DNA of 60,593 nucleotides. It comes from Deltaproteobacteria bacterium. GTDB lineage: Bacteria; Desulfobacterota; Desulfobacteria; Desulfobacterales; B30-G6. Positions 53,623 to 60,593 of this stretch are shown here, piece after piece. How positions within the stretch are numbered: the stretch's first letter is position 1; each line of letters starts with the position of its first letter. Under the pieces are notes generated by a model. It was not told the DNA's origin. It saw only the letters and a program-made list of their open reading frames with translations, and did no database searches. The stretch is taken from positions 1 through 60,593 of the forward strand of contig JAJDNW010000014.1 in NCBI GenBank assembly GCA_022340465.1. The letters are read 5' to 3'. A program made the position numbers and the translations under genes.

Positions 53623-54474
53623 TCAGGGTCGAATGAACTTTTTGCCGACAATGCGCATGGGGTCGACGGGCGTGCGGCCCACGCTGACACCCCAGTGGAG
53701 ATGCGGTCCGGTGGCGCGGCCTGTCCGGCCGACACGGGCGACGATCTCACCCTGGCGAACCAGGTCGCCTTCCCCAACGGCGACGCTGTCCAGGTGGATG
53801 AAAATCGAGCTAACCCCCAGGCCGTGGTCGATCATCAGCACATTGCCCATGAGAAACGTGTCTTCGGCGACCAGCAGGACGATCCCGTCTGCGGGGCTGC
53901 GGGCCGGCGTTCCCAGAGGGGCGGCGATGTCCAGACCGGCATGGGGCGAGCGCGGCTCGCCGTTGAGCACGCGCTGACTTCCGAAAACCCCTGAAATTCT
54001 GCCTTTGACCGGCAGGACAAACCCTTTTTTCAGGAACAGCGGCAGCGCGTAGGGAGACATGCGGCGCACGGCGCTGATTTTTTGGCGATCCGCTGCGATG
54101 CGGCGACGCTCTTCCTGCCCCGGATCGACGTAATTGCCTGCCAGTCCGTCGATGTGCTGCACGTTCCACGCGTACTTGAGTGTTTGAATGGTGTGGACGG
54201 TAGTTTTCTTTTTATAGCGAGCGGTTACCATGAGGTCCCGCTTCAGGTCTCTGGAAAACCCAAGCACGAAATATCCCTGCGGGCTCACGGTTTGATCCCT
54301 GCCGTTGACGCGCAGGCGGGACCCGGGAATCGCCCTGCCGACCACCAGGTCGCCCTGGAAGGATCTTTGCGGGAGATGGAGTTCCATTGCCCGGGAAACG
54401 GGCGCCGCCAGGAGCAGCGCAAGTGCGAGTACACAGCAGCGGCGGCAGATGTGGAGAGAGGAAAAGATTATCAT
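53623..54474 (-). CDS. Secreted M23-family peptidase (LytM type)
   Basis: 283 residues from the ATG at 54474, with a signal peptide (HICRRCCVLALALLLAAPVS, predicted cleavage after SRA). The C-terminal M23 domain has SPHAGLDIAAPLGTPA (HxxxD zinc ligands) and GPHLHWGVSV (HxH). The N-terminal part is a beta-rich region (GSRLRVNGRDQTVSPQGYFV). All zinc ligands are present, so it is probably an active endopeptidase on peptidoglycan cross-links rather than an EnvC-like activator. Confidence 0.9.
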   Translation of the reverse strand: MIIFSSLHICRRCCVLALALLLAAPVSRAMELHLPQRSFQGDLVVGRAIPGSRLRVNGRDQTVSPQGYFVLGFSRDLKRDLMVTARYKKKTTVHTIQTLKYAWNVQHIDGLAGNYVDPGQEERRRIAADRQKISAVRRMSPYALPLFLKKGFVLPVKGRISGVFGSQRVLNGEPRSPHAGLDIAAPLGTPARSPADGIVLLVAEDTFLMGNVLMIDHGLGVSSIFIHLDSVAVGEGDLVRQGEIVARVGRTGRATGPHLHWGVSVGRTPVDPMRIVGKKFIRP

Positions 54475-54595
54475 GGAAAGCATCCATAACGTTTTTGGGC
54501 GGGCATTGCAATGGTACAAAATTTCACGGTTCTTCCGGGGGGCTGTGCATCTGCATCCATCCCCGCCTGAAAGGCGTAGTCAGAGGTCGGGGAAC

Positions 54596-54686
54596 GTCCA
54601 ACATCGAACGGTCGGCCATTTGCTTTTAGCTGATTTTCCGGAAAACCTGAATACAGTATGCGAATAAACCGCATTCGACGTTGGAT
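54596..54686 (-). mobile_element. 90-bp element with terminal inverted repeats (MITE-like), copy 2
   Basis: Opposite orientation to copy 1 at 42157-42246. The ends are GTCCAACATCGAACG and CATTCGACGTTGGAT. Flanking sequence GGGGAACGTCC/GTTCCCCGAC is also shared. It lies between the M23 and cardiolipin synthase genes. Confidence 0.65.
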
Positions 54687-54827
54687 GCTCGATGTTCATT
54701 TTCCAATAGAGTGAAGACAGGTGACTCAAAATCGAAAAAGTGAAACGCCACTCAAGACGTAAAACCTAAAACGTAAACCGGCCTGTTTGTGGTTGAGAGC
54801 TCCAGGTGATTGTGGCATGCTGCCATT

Positions 54828-56255
54828 ATGGAACTGACCATCGTCATCGGCGCCATCGTGGCCTTTTTTGAAATCGTGGGGGTGGTATCGGCCATCGACG
54901 CCATCATGACCTCGCGGACGTCCCAAGGGGCCATTGCCTGGGTGGTTTCCCTGGTGGCGATGCCCGTTGCCGTGGTCCCGCTTTACTGGATTTTCGGCCG
55001 CAACAAGTTCAGAGGGCATGTCAAACTGAGGAATTCGACCGACGTCCAGGTGCGGCACGTCATCGAAAATATGAAGGCGGTTTTTGAAGAAAAAGGGGTG
55101 ATCGACGAAGCCCGCCATCGGCAGGCAAGGGCCCTGGCAAATATGAGTGACCTGCCGCCGACCCGGTTCAACACGGCGGACCTGCTGATCGACGGCACCG
55201 AAACGTTCGCGGGCATCTTTGCCGGCATCGATTCGGCAACCGAATACATCTTGATACAATTTTTCATCGTGCATGACGACACGCTGGGCAGACGGTTGAA
55301 GCGGAAGCTGCTCAAACGGATGCAAGAAGGTATCCGCGTCTACTTTTTATACGATGAGATCGGCAGTCACAAGCTTCCGGACGCCTATATACAAGAGCTG
55401 CGCCAGGCGGGTGCCGCTGCCGTGCCTTTTAGAACGACCAAAGGCAGGGCCAACAAATTTCAGCTCAATTTTCGCAACCACCGGAAGATTGTGGTGGTCG
55501 ACGGTAAGTCGGCTTACGTGGGCGGCCATAATGTGGGAGATGAATACCTCGGCCAAAGCGCCCGCTTCGGTGCCTGGCGGGACACGCATGTAAAGATGAC
55601 CGGCCCTGCCGTGCAATGCCTGCAATACAGCTTTCTGGAAGACTGGTACTGGGCCGACGGCACCATCCCGGAGCTCAACTGGAATCCAGAGATCGGCAAC
55701 ACGGAGGGAGAGGTGTGTCACGTGGTGGCTTCAGGGCCCGCAGACGATTTCGACACCTGCGGTCTCATGTTCGTGCATGCGTTCAATTCCGCCAAAAACC
55801 GGGTGTGGCTCGCAAGCCCGTACTTCGTTCCCGACCGTCAGACGCTCACCGCGATTCAACTGGCCGCCCTGCGCGGGGTGGATGTGCGCATCCTGCTGCC
55901 GGAAAAGCCAGACCATCTGCTGGTGTACCTGGCCTCTTTTTCCTATTACGGCGAGACGCTGCCGGCGGGCGTTCGGCTCTATCGTTACACAGCCGGGTTC
56001 ATGCACCAGAAGGTTCTGCTGGTGGATGACGACGTATCCGCGGTCGGCACGGCCAATTTTGACAACCGGTCGTTCCGGTTGAATTTCGAGGTCACCCCCC
56101 TATTTTTTGACAGCCGGTTGGCCTCCCGGGTCGAAGCGATGCTGGCCAACGACTTTGCCCGGAGCCGCCGGGTGACCATGGCCGATATCGATAGCCGCTT
56201 CATCGGCTTCAAGGTGCTGACGCGCCTGGCACGCCTGATGTCCCCCATTCTATAA
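54828..56255 (+). CDS. cls: Cardiolipin synthase-like phospholipase D protein
   Basis: 475 residues from the ATG at 54828; a TTG at 54810 extends it by six residues. Two N-terminal helices (IVIGAIVAFFEIVGVVSAID and IAWVVSLVAMPVAVVPLYWI) are followed by two HKD motifs, NHRKIVVVDGKSAYVGGHNV and MHQKVLLVDDDVSAVGTANF, with the following Asn-rich DNRSFRLNFE. It joins phosphatidylglycerol units into cardiolipin at the membrane. Single gene. Confidence 0.92.
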   Translation: MELTIVIGAIVAFFEIVGVVSAIDAIMTSRTSQGAIAWVVSLVAMPVAVVPLYWIFGRNKFRGHVKLRNSTDVQVRHVIENMKAVFEEKGVIDEARHRQARALANMSDLPPTRFNTADLLIDGTETFAGIFAGIDSATEYILIQFFIVHDDTLGRRLKRKLLKRMQEGIRVYFLYDEIGSHKLPDAYIQELRQAGAAAVPFRTTKGRANKFQLNFRNHRKIVVVDGKSAYVGGHNVGDEYLGQSARFGAWRDTHVKMTGPAVQCLQYSFLEDWYWADGTIPELNWNPEIGNTEGEVCHVVASGPADDFDTCGLMFVHAFNSAKNRVWLASPYFVPDRQTLTAIQLAALRGVDVRILLPEKPDHLLVYLASFSYYGETLPAGVRLYRYTAGFMHQKVLLVDDDVSAVGTANFDNRSFRLNFEVTPLFFDSRLASRVEAMLANDFARSRRVTMADIDSRFIGFKVLTRLARLMSPIL

Positions 56256-56310
56256 AAACCGCGCCGGAGGATCCCGCCCGTGAGGGCAGGGGTGAATGGC
56301 GCCGGCTTTT
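56254..56310. terminator. Compound terminator between cls and the MFS gene
   Basis: AAAACCGCGCC...GGCGCCGGCTTTT encloses an inner hairpin CCCGCCC-GTGA-GGGCAGGG. It lies just after the cls stop and before the convergent MFS gene end. Confidence 0.6.
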
Positions 56311-56323
56311 ACCTTGTTATTGG

Positions 56324-57523
56324 TTATAGGTCCGTTTTTTTGCGCCTGGCAGCGCCGGCGTGGGACCCGGCGGCAATCAGCAGCAGTCCGACGATGGTGC
56401 CGCCCAACGGTCTGGCGGTACCGTCGTGGAAAACACTCAGGCTGACTGCGGCCAGGCTGGCCATGAACATGGGAACCGCGTTTACCATGGCCGAAGCCAC
56501 GCCGGTGGGGCGGTCGGTGGTGTCCATGGCCTTCATGGGGGCGATGGCGAAAACCGGGGCCAGCCCAAAGGTCATCACGGCAAACAGCAGGGTCAAAGCG
56601 GTTGCCGCAAGATGCCCGCTGAATATCGATCCGGCCAGCCCCAGGGCGCCGGCGGCGGTGACCCCGAGACCGATTTTCAGAATAAAGGTCATCTCGAAGG
56701 CTCCGGCCAGTTTGCGGGTGATGCCGTTGGACACCACATAGGACAGCACCGGTGCAATCATGAACCATCCGTAGGTCTGGGTGGGTACGCCGAGGTGGGA
56801 AATCAGAATGAATGGTGCGGATGTCACCATGGACAGGATCATGCCCGACCCGGCTCCGGTCATCACGGCATAGTTCATGAAGTGCGGGTTGGTCAGCAGG
56901 TTGCCGTAGTCACCGACGATGCGGGTGATGCGAAGATCCGATCGGCCGGGTGGGGATGTTTCCGGAAGGTTGCGCCAGATGATCAGCGATGTTACCGCAC
57001 CGAACAGGGCGATGACGGCGAAGTTGGCTCTCCAGCCGAGCCATACGTGGATGTACCCGCCGACGATGGGTGCGGTGGCGGGTGCCAGGGCGATGGCCAT
57101 GCCGTAGATGGCGAGCGCCCTGATCCTGTGCGCACCTTCAAAAAGATCGTAGATGATGGCATACACGAGTACGGCCTCCGCCGCAGAAAAAATTCCCTGG
57201 AATATCCGGAGGAAAATAAGCTGGGAAATGGATTGGGAGGCGATACAGGCCAGGCTGGCGAGAGTGAAACCGGTCATGCCCGCCAGCATTACCGGCCGCC
57301 GCCCGAACCGGTCGGAGACGGGCCCGTAGATCAGTTGCATAAGGCCGAACGCCAGGGCATTGAGGCTGAGCGACAGTTTAACCACGGCCGGTGTCGTCTG
57401 GAAATAATCGACCAGGTGGGGCATGCTGGGGGTGTACAAATGCGTGGACATCATGGCCGAAACGGTGGCCATGATCACGCCGGTCAGAATCATTGTCTGT
57501 CTGGATTGGCTATCTTGACGCAA
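56324..57523 (-). CDS. MFS drug-efflux transporter, Bcr/CflA type
   Basis: 399 residues with twelve predicted helices. Bcr/CflA features: MSTHLYTPSMPHLVDYFQTT after the first helix, motif A GPVSDRFGRRPVMLAG, and ALAPATAPIVGGYIHVWLGW (motif C-like). It is a proton-driven exporter of small hydrophobic compounds; substrate unknown. No regulator gene is adjacent. Confidence 0.9.
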   Translation of the reverse strand: MRQDSQSRQTMILTGVIMATVSAMMSTHLYTPSMPHLVDYFQTTPAVVKLSLSLNALAFGLMQLIYGPVSDRFGRRPVMLAGMTGFTLASLACIASQSISQLIFLRIFQGIFSAAEAVLVYAIIYDLFEGAHRIRALAIYGMAIALAPATAPIVGGYIHVWLGWRANFAVIALFGAVTSLIIWRNLPETSPPGRSDLRITRIVGDYGNLLTNPHFMNYAVMTGAGSGMILSMVTSAPFILISHLGVPTQTYGWFMIAPVLSYVVSNGITRKLAGAFEMTFILKIGLGVTAAGALGLAGSIFSGHLAATALTLLFAVMTFGLAPVFAIAPMKAMDTTDRPTGVASAMVNAVPMFMASLAAVSLSVFHDGTARPLGGTIVGLLLIAAGSHAGAARRKKTDL

Positions 57524-57599
57524 TCAGGACTCCGATCGAGCGGTACACGCGTGCTGATGAGCGTAACCCCTCGATGTGACCGCTTGCCGGAAGACGATG

Positions 57600-57749
57600 C
57601 TAATGACGCGGTTTGGCACGCCTGTCGTCCGTACTTCTCCTGTTATCCTGGTCCTCCCGCCGTTCAGGAATGTGTGCGGCATACGAGAATTGACGCCTGT
57701 CGATGCCGGAACGCCGACCGTGATTGTCGGAATGGGATGTCCTGTTCAT
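57600..57749 (-). CDS. 49-residue Arg/Asp-rich protein (HIPERR family)
   Basis: An ATG at 57749 has AGGGG seven bases upstream and gives a 49-residue frame to a TAG at 57600-57602. It contains HGRRSGIDRRQFSYAAHIPE then RREDQDNRRSTDDRRAKPRH. The repeated RRSGxDRR pattern and HIPERR are, from memory, typical of a small protein found in deltaproteobacteria, with unknown function. It lies 77 bp upstream of the MFS gene on the same strand. Confidence 0.7.
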   Translation of the reverse strand: MNRTSHSDNHGRRSGIDRRQFSYAAHIPERREDQDNRRSTDDRRAKPRH

Positions 57750-57781
57750 GACGCTTCCCCTGTGTTATTTTTTGGGGAGGG

Positions 57782-57811
57782 TACATATCACAATATATAG
57801 TGGTTTGTCAA
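57782..57811 (-). promoter_or_regulatory. Possible promoter of the 49-residue protein gene
   Basis: TTGACA (57811-57806) with an 18-bp spacer to TATGTA (57787-57782). The -35 is perfect, the -10 poor. The region 57750-57955 has no gene. Confidence 0.35.
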
Positions 57812-57955
57812 TGATAAAAGCCATATATAGTATCAAAGCCAAGCGATTGCCGAAGCTTGCAAGCCTGTGGCGGCATTGCTGCATATCCGCATGTGAAATG
57901 GAAGATTCTTTGCTTACTTACGTTATCCTGACGTAGGCTGCTCACGAAAAGGGGG

Positions 57956-58234
57956 TTAGATGAACTGGACGCCAATCATCTTGCTGCCCGCCCACATAAC
58001 CTCGGCCCTACGCTTGACGTTTTTTGATTTGTCGGTGAAGGGGATGGTGATGATGATTTGCTCTCCCGGTTCGATTCTGGGCATGCCTCCGGTGTGAATA
58101 AGCGCACCGCCGCGGCTGATGTTCTTGACGGTTGCGGTGTAAACCTTATTTTCGACCGAAAAATATACTTCGGCGCTGTAAGGCTTCCTGGAATCCCGTC
58201 TTCTGAACTGATCGAAATCGTGAGGATCGGCCAT
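57956..58234 (-). CDS. PilZ-domain protein
   Basis: 92 residues from the ATG at 58234; AGGAG lies five bases upstream. The c-di-GMP-binding pattern is present: RRRDSRKPYSAEVYF (RxxxR region) and NISRGGALIHTGG (N/DxSxxG). The rest is a PilZ beta-barrel (EVMWAGSKMIGVQF). A single-domain c-di-GMP receptor; the process it controls is not shown by its neighbours. Confidence 0.88.
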   Translation of the reverse strand: MADPHDFDQFRRRDSRKPYSAEVYFSVENKVYTATVKNISRGGALIHTGGMPRIEPGEQIIITIPFTDKSKNVKRRAEVMWAGSKMIGVQFI

Positions 58235-58326
58235 GGCTCTCCTTTCAGAATGAGCAGGTGAAAGCAAATTTTGGCCAAACATTACCACGTTTTCGGTGGA
58301 TTTTAAATGCCTAATTGGGATTTAGG

Positions 58327-58452
58327 ATGTACCTGTTTCAGCACGTGGACTTCATCACCTATCCCAGCCTGTATGAAGGCTTCGGCAATGCCTTTCTCGA
58401 GGCCGTCTATTTCAGCAAGCCGATTCTGATCAACTTTTTCGGTGTGGAGTAA
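58327..58452 (+). pseudogene. Fragment of a GT4-type glycosyltransferase
   Basis: A 41-codon open frame reading [20 protein letters not shown] then [15 protein letters not shown]. This is the nucleotide-sugar-binding motif region near the C-terminus of GT4 enzymes (YPSxYEGFGNAxLEA). Sequence upstream of the fragment is a piece of the two-hairpin repeat (GGGATTTAGGATGTACCTG at about 58317), and the frame stops after 41 codons, so it is a remnant. Confidence 0.75.
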
Positions 58453-58467
58453 TTACCCCCGACGTCA

Positions 58468-58523
58468 AGAATAACGCAACCCCATGCCAGGGGTGCCGGC
58501 TGTCCACCGGGGTGTTATTCTTT
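58468..58523 (+). terminator. Hairpin after the glycosyltransferase fragment
   Basis: AAGAATAACGCAACCCC pairs with GGGGTGTTATTCTT across a 28-base loop that contains a further GC-rich stem. T-rich sequence follows (TTTCTCCC). Confidence 0.5.
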
Positions 58524-58602
58524 CTCCCGGTTCGTTGATGGCGTCTAATTTGAACTCAGGTGGCACTTAATATGCATGTGCCCAGAGGGAAAGGATCGGG
58601 AG

Positions 58603-58893
58603 ATGAACGAACACATGGAAGAAATCGCGATCTCGGCGCTGATCGTATGCCTGCTGGCACTGTTCCCGGGTTCTGCGCAATCGTCGGAGCCATTGGTAAC
58701 CGTTTCCGGCGTCGTGAGCGACGAGGGGCAATTGTTCGGCGATGACGGTGTCATATACGAGATTGCGGATAACGAAATGGGCTTTGACTTGATGGAAATG
58801 TCGGGCTGCCGGGTGAACGTGAAGGGCCATGTCATGACAACCGATGAAACCCTTGTCCTGGTGGCGGTGGAATTTGAGGTGACCCGTGAGTGA
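58603..58893 (+). CDS. Small secreted protein
   Basis: 96 residues from the ATG at 58603, with AAGGA about eight bases upstream. Signal peptide: IAISALIVCLLALFPGSAQS. The mature part (VTVSGVVSDEGQLFGDDGVI, then YEIADNEMGFDLMEMSG and CRVNVKGHVM) looks like a small OB-fold domain of the kind found in periplasmic stress proteins. Single Cys. Family not recognised with certainty. Confidence 0.65.
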   Translation: MNEHMEEIAISALIVCLLALFPGSAQSSEPLVTVSGVVSDEGQLFGDDGVIYEIADNEMGFDLMEMSGCRVNVKGHVMTTDETLVLVAVEFEVTRE

Positions 58894-59072
58894 TAATGGC
58901 GGGCCGGCGGCTTCTGTCGATACGGCAATTGTGTCCGGTTCCGGTCCTTGGGGCCGATCTGCGGTGGTATTAACAAGATACCGGAGTTCCGATTGAAAAT
59001 AATTGGGAATCGGGAGTTCCGGTTTAAACATGAACACCTGGCTTAGACGGGAAGCGTTTTGGGAGTGTCGTC

Positions 59073-59285
59073 ATGGAAAGTGAACGCATTGTCTGCATAC
59101 AGTGTGAAAATGAATTCGAGTTCAGTATTGCTGATCAAATTCGCTATGCCGAAAAGGGATTTGAGCCCCCTCGGCGTTGCCCTGCCTGCCGCAGGAACAA
59201 ATCCAAAATCATTTATCTGGACGGAAAACGGGAGGCAAAGAACCGGAGGGTACCGCATCGCAATAGAAAGGAAAGCGAATACTAG
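59073..59285 (+). CDS. Small zinc-ribbon protein
   Basis: 70 residues: VCIQCENEFEFSIADQIRYA then EKGFEPPRRCPACRRNKSK. The CxxC...CPxCR arrangement with EF-x-E/D-Q-xxYAEKGF spacing matches the probable zinc-ribbon family often found in anaerobes. The C-terminus is basic (KNRRVPHRNRKESEY). Probably binds zinc and nucleic acid; role unknown. Confidence 0.8.
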   Translation: MESERIVCIQCENEFEFSIADQIRYAEKGFEPPRRCPACRRNKSKIIYLDGKREAKNRRVPHRNRKESEY

Positions 59286-59351
59286 GCCGGCGAAACATGT
59301 TAGCAACAGACAGAATGTCTTTTAACCATTTATTATAAGAGGGTCGTTTCG

Positions 59352-59639
59352 ATGAAAATTAATCTGGAAAAAGATCTGCAAGCCGTCAGTAGCCGACTCA
59401 CGGCGCTTTCTAAAGAGATCGACAGGATCGCCGCCGGGATCGGGAAACCCAAAAAGCCCAAAGCCAAACCTGCAGCAGGGAAGGCAGGCTCAAAAGGCAG
59501 TAGAAAAACCGCCGCCGCTCAAACGGCGCCGGGCGGGCAAAAAGAGGCCGGGCCTTCCATCGAGATCGATCCGATCCTGGAAAACGGGATTGCGGAGGAT
59601 ATGCCGGACTATAATACCGGAGCAGACGCCCCTGTTTGA
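59352..59639 (+). CDS. Small Lys/Ala-rich protein with N-terminal coiled coil
   Basis: 95 residues; AGAGGG lies eight bases before the ATG. The N-terminus (LEKDLQAVSSRLTALSKEID) is a predicted coiled coil, the middle is histone-tail-like (KPKKPKAKPAAGKAGSKGSR) and the end acidic (IEIDPILENGIAEDMPDYN). Function unknown; it could bind DNA. It follows the zinc-ribbon gene by 66 bp. Confidence 0.6.
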   Translation: MKINLEKDLQAVSSRLTALSKEIDRIAAGIGKPKKPKAKPAAGKAGSKGSRKTAAAQTAPGGQKEAGPSIEIDPILENGIAEDMPDYNTGADAPV

Positions 59640-59654
59640 GTCGAATCGCTCCGG

Positions 59655-59691
59655 CGCCCGCCACCCCCGGTCTGACGGGGATTGGCGGGCG
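59655..59691. terminator. Hairpin between convergent small genes
   Basis: CGCCCGCCA/TGGCGGGCG, 9-bp perfect stem, with an inner CCCC/GGGG pairing. No U-run. Confidence 0.4.
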
Positions 59692-59761
59692 TATCCAAAA
59701 GGCGGCTTGCGTTTTAACGGCTCAATTCACTCCAGCATTCACCCAACACCGGGGTTCTCAG

Positions 59762-60133
59762 CTACAAGTAATCAAACGGCGCCAGGCCGTAAAGGGCCCT
59801 GGCCCTGTCACAGTGGTAATTCCTGGCGCCTTCCTGCCAGGAAGCCTCAAAACTCCTGCACACGGTGGGCCTCGATACGTAGATGGTGCAGGTCACCCGA
59901 TGACCGATCTGACCCTCCAGTGCGGTGCATCGTTTGTGTTTCAATTCAGTTCCCTTCATCGCACAGATCGAGCCGTCGATTGACGTGGCGAACGCTTCGG
60001 GGACCCAGCCCCCGTTGTCGTGCATCATTTCCACAGCCGGAAACCGCACGATAAAAGCAGCGCAGCAGGCGCCGCAGCGCATGCACGGGTTCACCTCGCT
60101 GCAATGCAAACGGATTCGGTCCAACATAGGCAT
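59762..60133 (-). CDS. YkgJ-family cysteine-cluster protein
   Basis: 123 residues. NPCMRCGACCAAFIVRFP is the characteristic CxxCxxCC cluster near the N-terminus. More Cys follow in SICAMKG, KRCTAL, TCTIYVSRPTVCRSFE and HCDRARALYGL, a full family complement thought to bind iron or zinc. Role not known. ATG at 60133 or 60127. Confidence 0.85.
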   Translation of the reverse strand: MPMLDRIRLHCSEVNPCMRCGACCAAFIVRFPAVEMMHDNGGWVPEAFATSIDGSICAMKGTELKHKRCTALEGQIGHRVTCTIYVSRPTVCRSFEASWQEGARNYHCDRARALYGLAPFDYL

Positions 60134-60593
60134 TCCCCGATTTCAAGTCACGTGATCCGAAAACATAATGCACGGGGCGTGCCATTTCATACCGGGAAAA
60201 GCAGAAGACAGAAGTCAGAAGCAAGGAGCAAGGGAAATTGAACCGCCCGCTGCGCTCGAGTCGCAGAGGACGCAGAGAATAATTTTACCCTGCGGGGCTT
60301 CTAAGAAGTCGGATGCCTCAAGCAAGGGCAATCGAATCACAAAGCCACCAAGGACACAAAGGTATTTTACATTGAGGGTTCAAGGGTCCAAGGAGCCGAG
60401 GCTCCAAGGGTAAAGCCAGAAGTCGGAGGCCATGGGCAAATGGTTTATTTTTCATTTTAATTTCAAATGATTGGAATGATGATGGATGTACGGATAGAAC
60501 TGCGGGTTCCGATTTTTTGCAAAACTCCATGCAACCTTCCGGTGTGTTTCTGCGCGTCATGCATCTTCACGGACCTCCGATCAGATCAATCCA
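60134..60593. other. Gene-poor right end of the window
   Basis: Contains short direct repeats of the AGAAGTCAGAAGC / AGAAGTCGGA type and runs like GGGTCCAAGGAGCCGAGGCTCC, with no convincing gene. At the very edge the minus strand reads eight codons (WIDLIGGP and stop), which might be the end of a gene outside the window. Confidence 0.4.

Noticed and set aside
57724-57936. 70-codon plus-strand open frame
   Set aside because: It overlaps the 49-residue gene and its promoter region and has no family resemblance.
60318-60560. 80-codon minus-strand open frame near the right end
   Set aside because: Low-complexity composition, no ribosome site and no recognisable motif.

Overview
The window looks like a chromosomal segment of a strictly anaerobic deltaproteobacterium (Desulfobacterota), most likely a Desulfobacterales sulfate reducer. 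The evidence is an Rnf cluster led by a multihaem cytochrome c, a molybdenum-storage-like protein, a uptake/sensor-type [NiFe] hydrogenase, a NuoF/GltD-type flavoprotein, a meso-DAP-type division/cell-wall (dcw) cluster, and short intergenic repeats between genes. The taxonomic call is inference from gene content. I see no prophage, CRISPR array, rRNA or tRNA.

Layout: 1-5.5 kb holds a dikinase-like ATP-grasp enzyme running off the left edge, an FMN-binding protein, a class II photolyase and its DUF523/DUF1722 neighbour. 5.5-6.9 kb holds a small membrane protein and a secreted esterase. 7.0-11.6 kb is a minus-strand Rnf operon (cytochrome c-rnfC-D-G-E-A) with no rnfB. 11.7-29.3 kb is a B12-type radical SAM gene plus a long minus-strand dcw cluster (mraZ-rsmH-ftsL-ftsI-murE-murF-mraY-ftsW-murG-murC-murB-ftsQ-ftsA-ftsZ) with a readable promoter and MraZ operator but without murD or ddl. 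29.4-38 kb carries plus-strand metabolism (MBL hydrolase, HD hydrolase, PurH split in two genes, NuoF/GltD-like flavoprotein, serC) with hisD facing it. 38-42 kb is a 1310-residue AsmA-like protein. 42-43.7 kb is an island of short repeats followed by a 68-residue protein and a MosB-like protein.

The most interesting part is 43.7-52.9 kb, a tight minus-strand array: FmdB-like zinc ribbon, Sir2 deacylase, an RND-type membrane transporter fused to a histidine kinase, a receiver-only response regulator, small and large subunits of a HupUV/HoxBC-type [NiFe] hydrogenase (no Tat signal), and a soluble three-PAS histidine kinase. The two kinases have closely related catalytic cores and only one receiver lies between them. 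I read this as a candidate H2-sensing system with a second, membrane-transporter-coupled input. The hydrogenase small subunit has Asp where a proximal-cluster Cys is expected.

53-60.6 kb is looser: M23 peptidase, cardiolipin synthase-like protein, Bcr/CflA-type MFS pump, a 49-residue Arg/Asp-rich protein, PilZ protein, a glycosyltransferase fragment, several small proteins and a YkgJ-type cysteine cluster protein. At least three families of dispersed short repeats (a hairpin element, a 90-bp element with terminal inverted repeats, and a two-hairpin element) sit between genes throughout the window.
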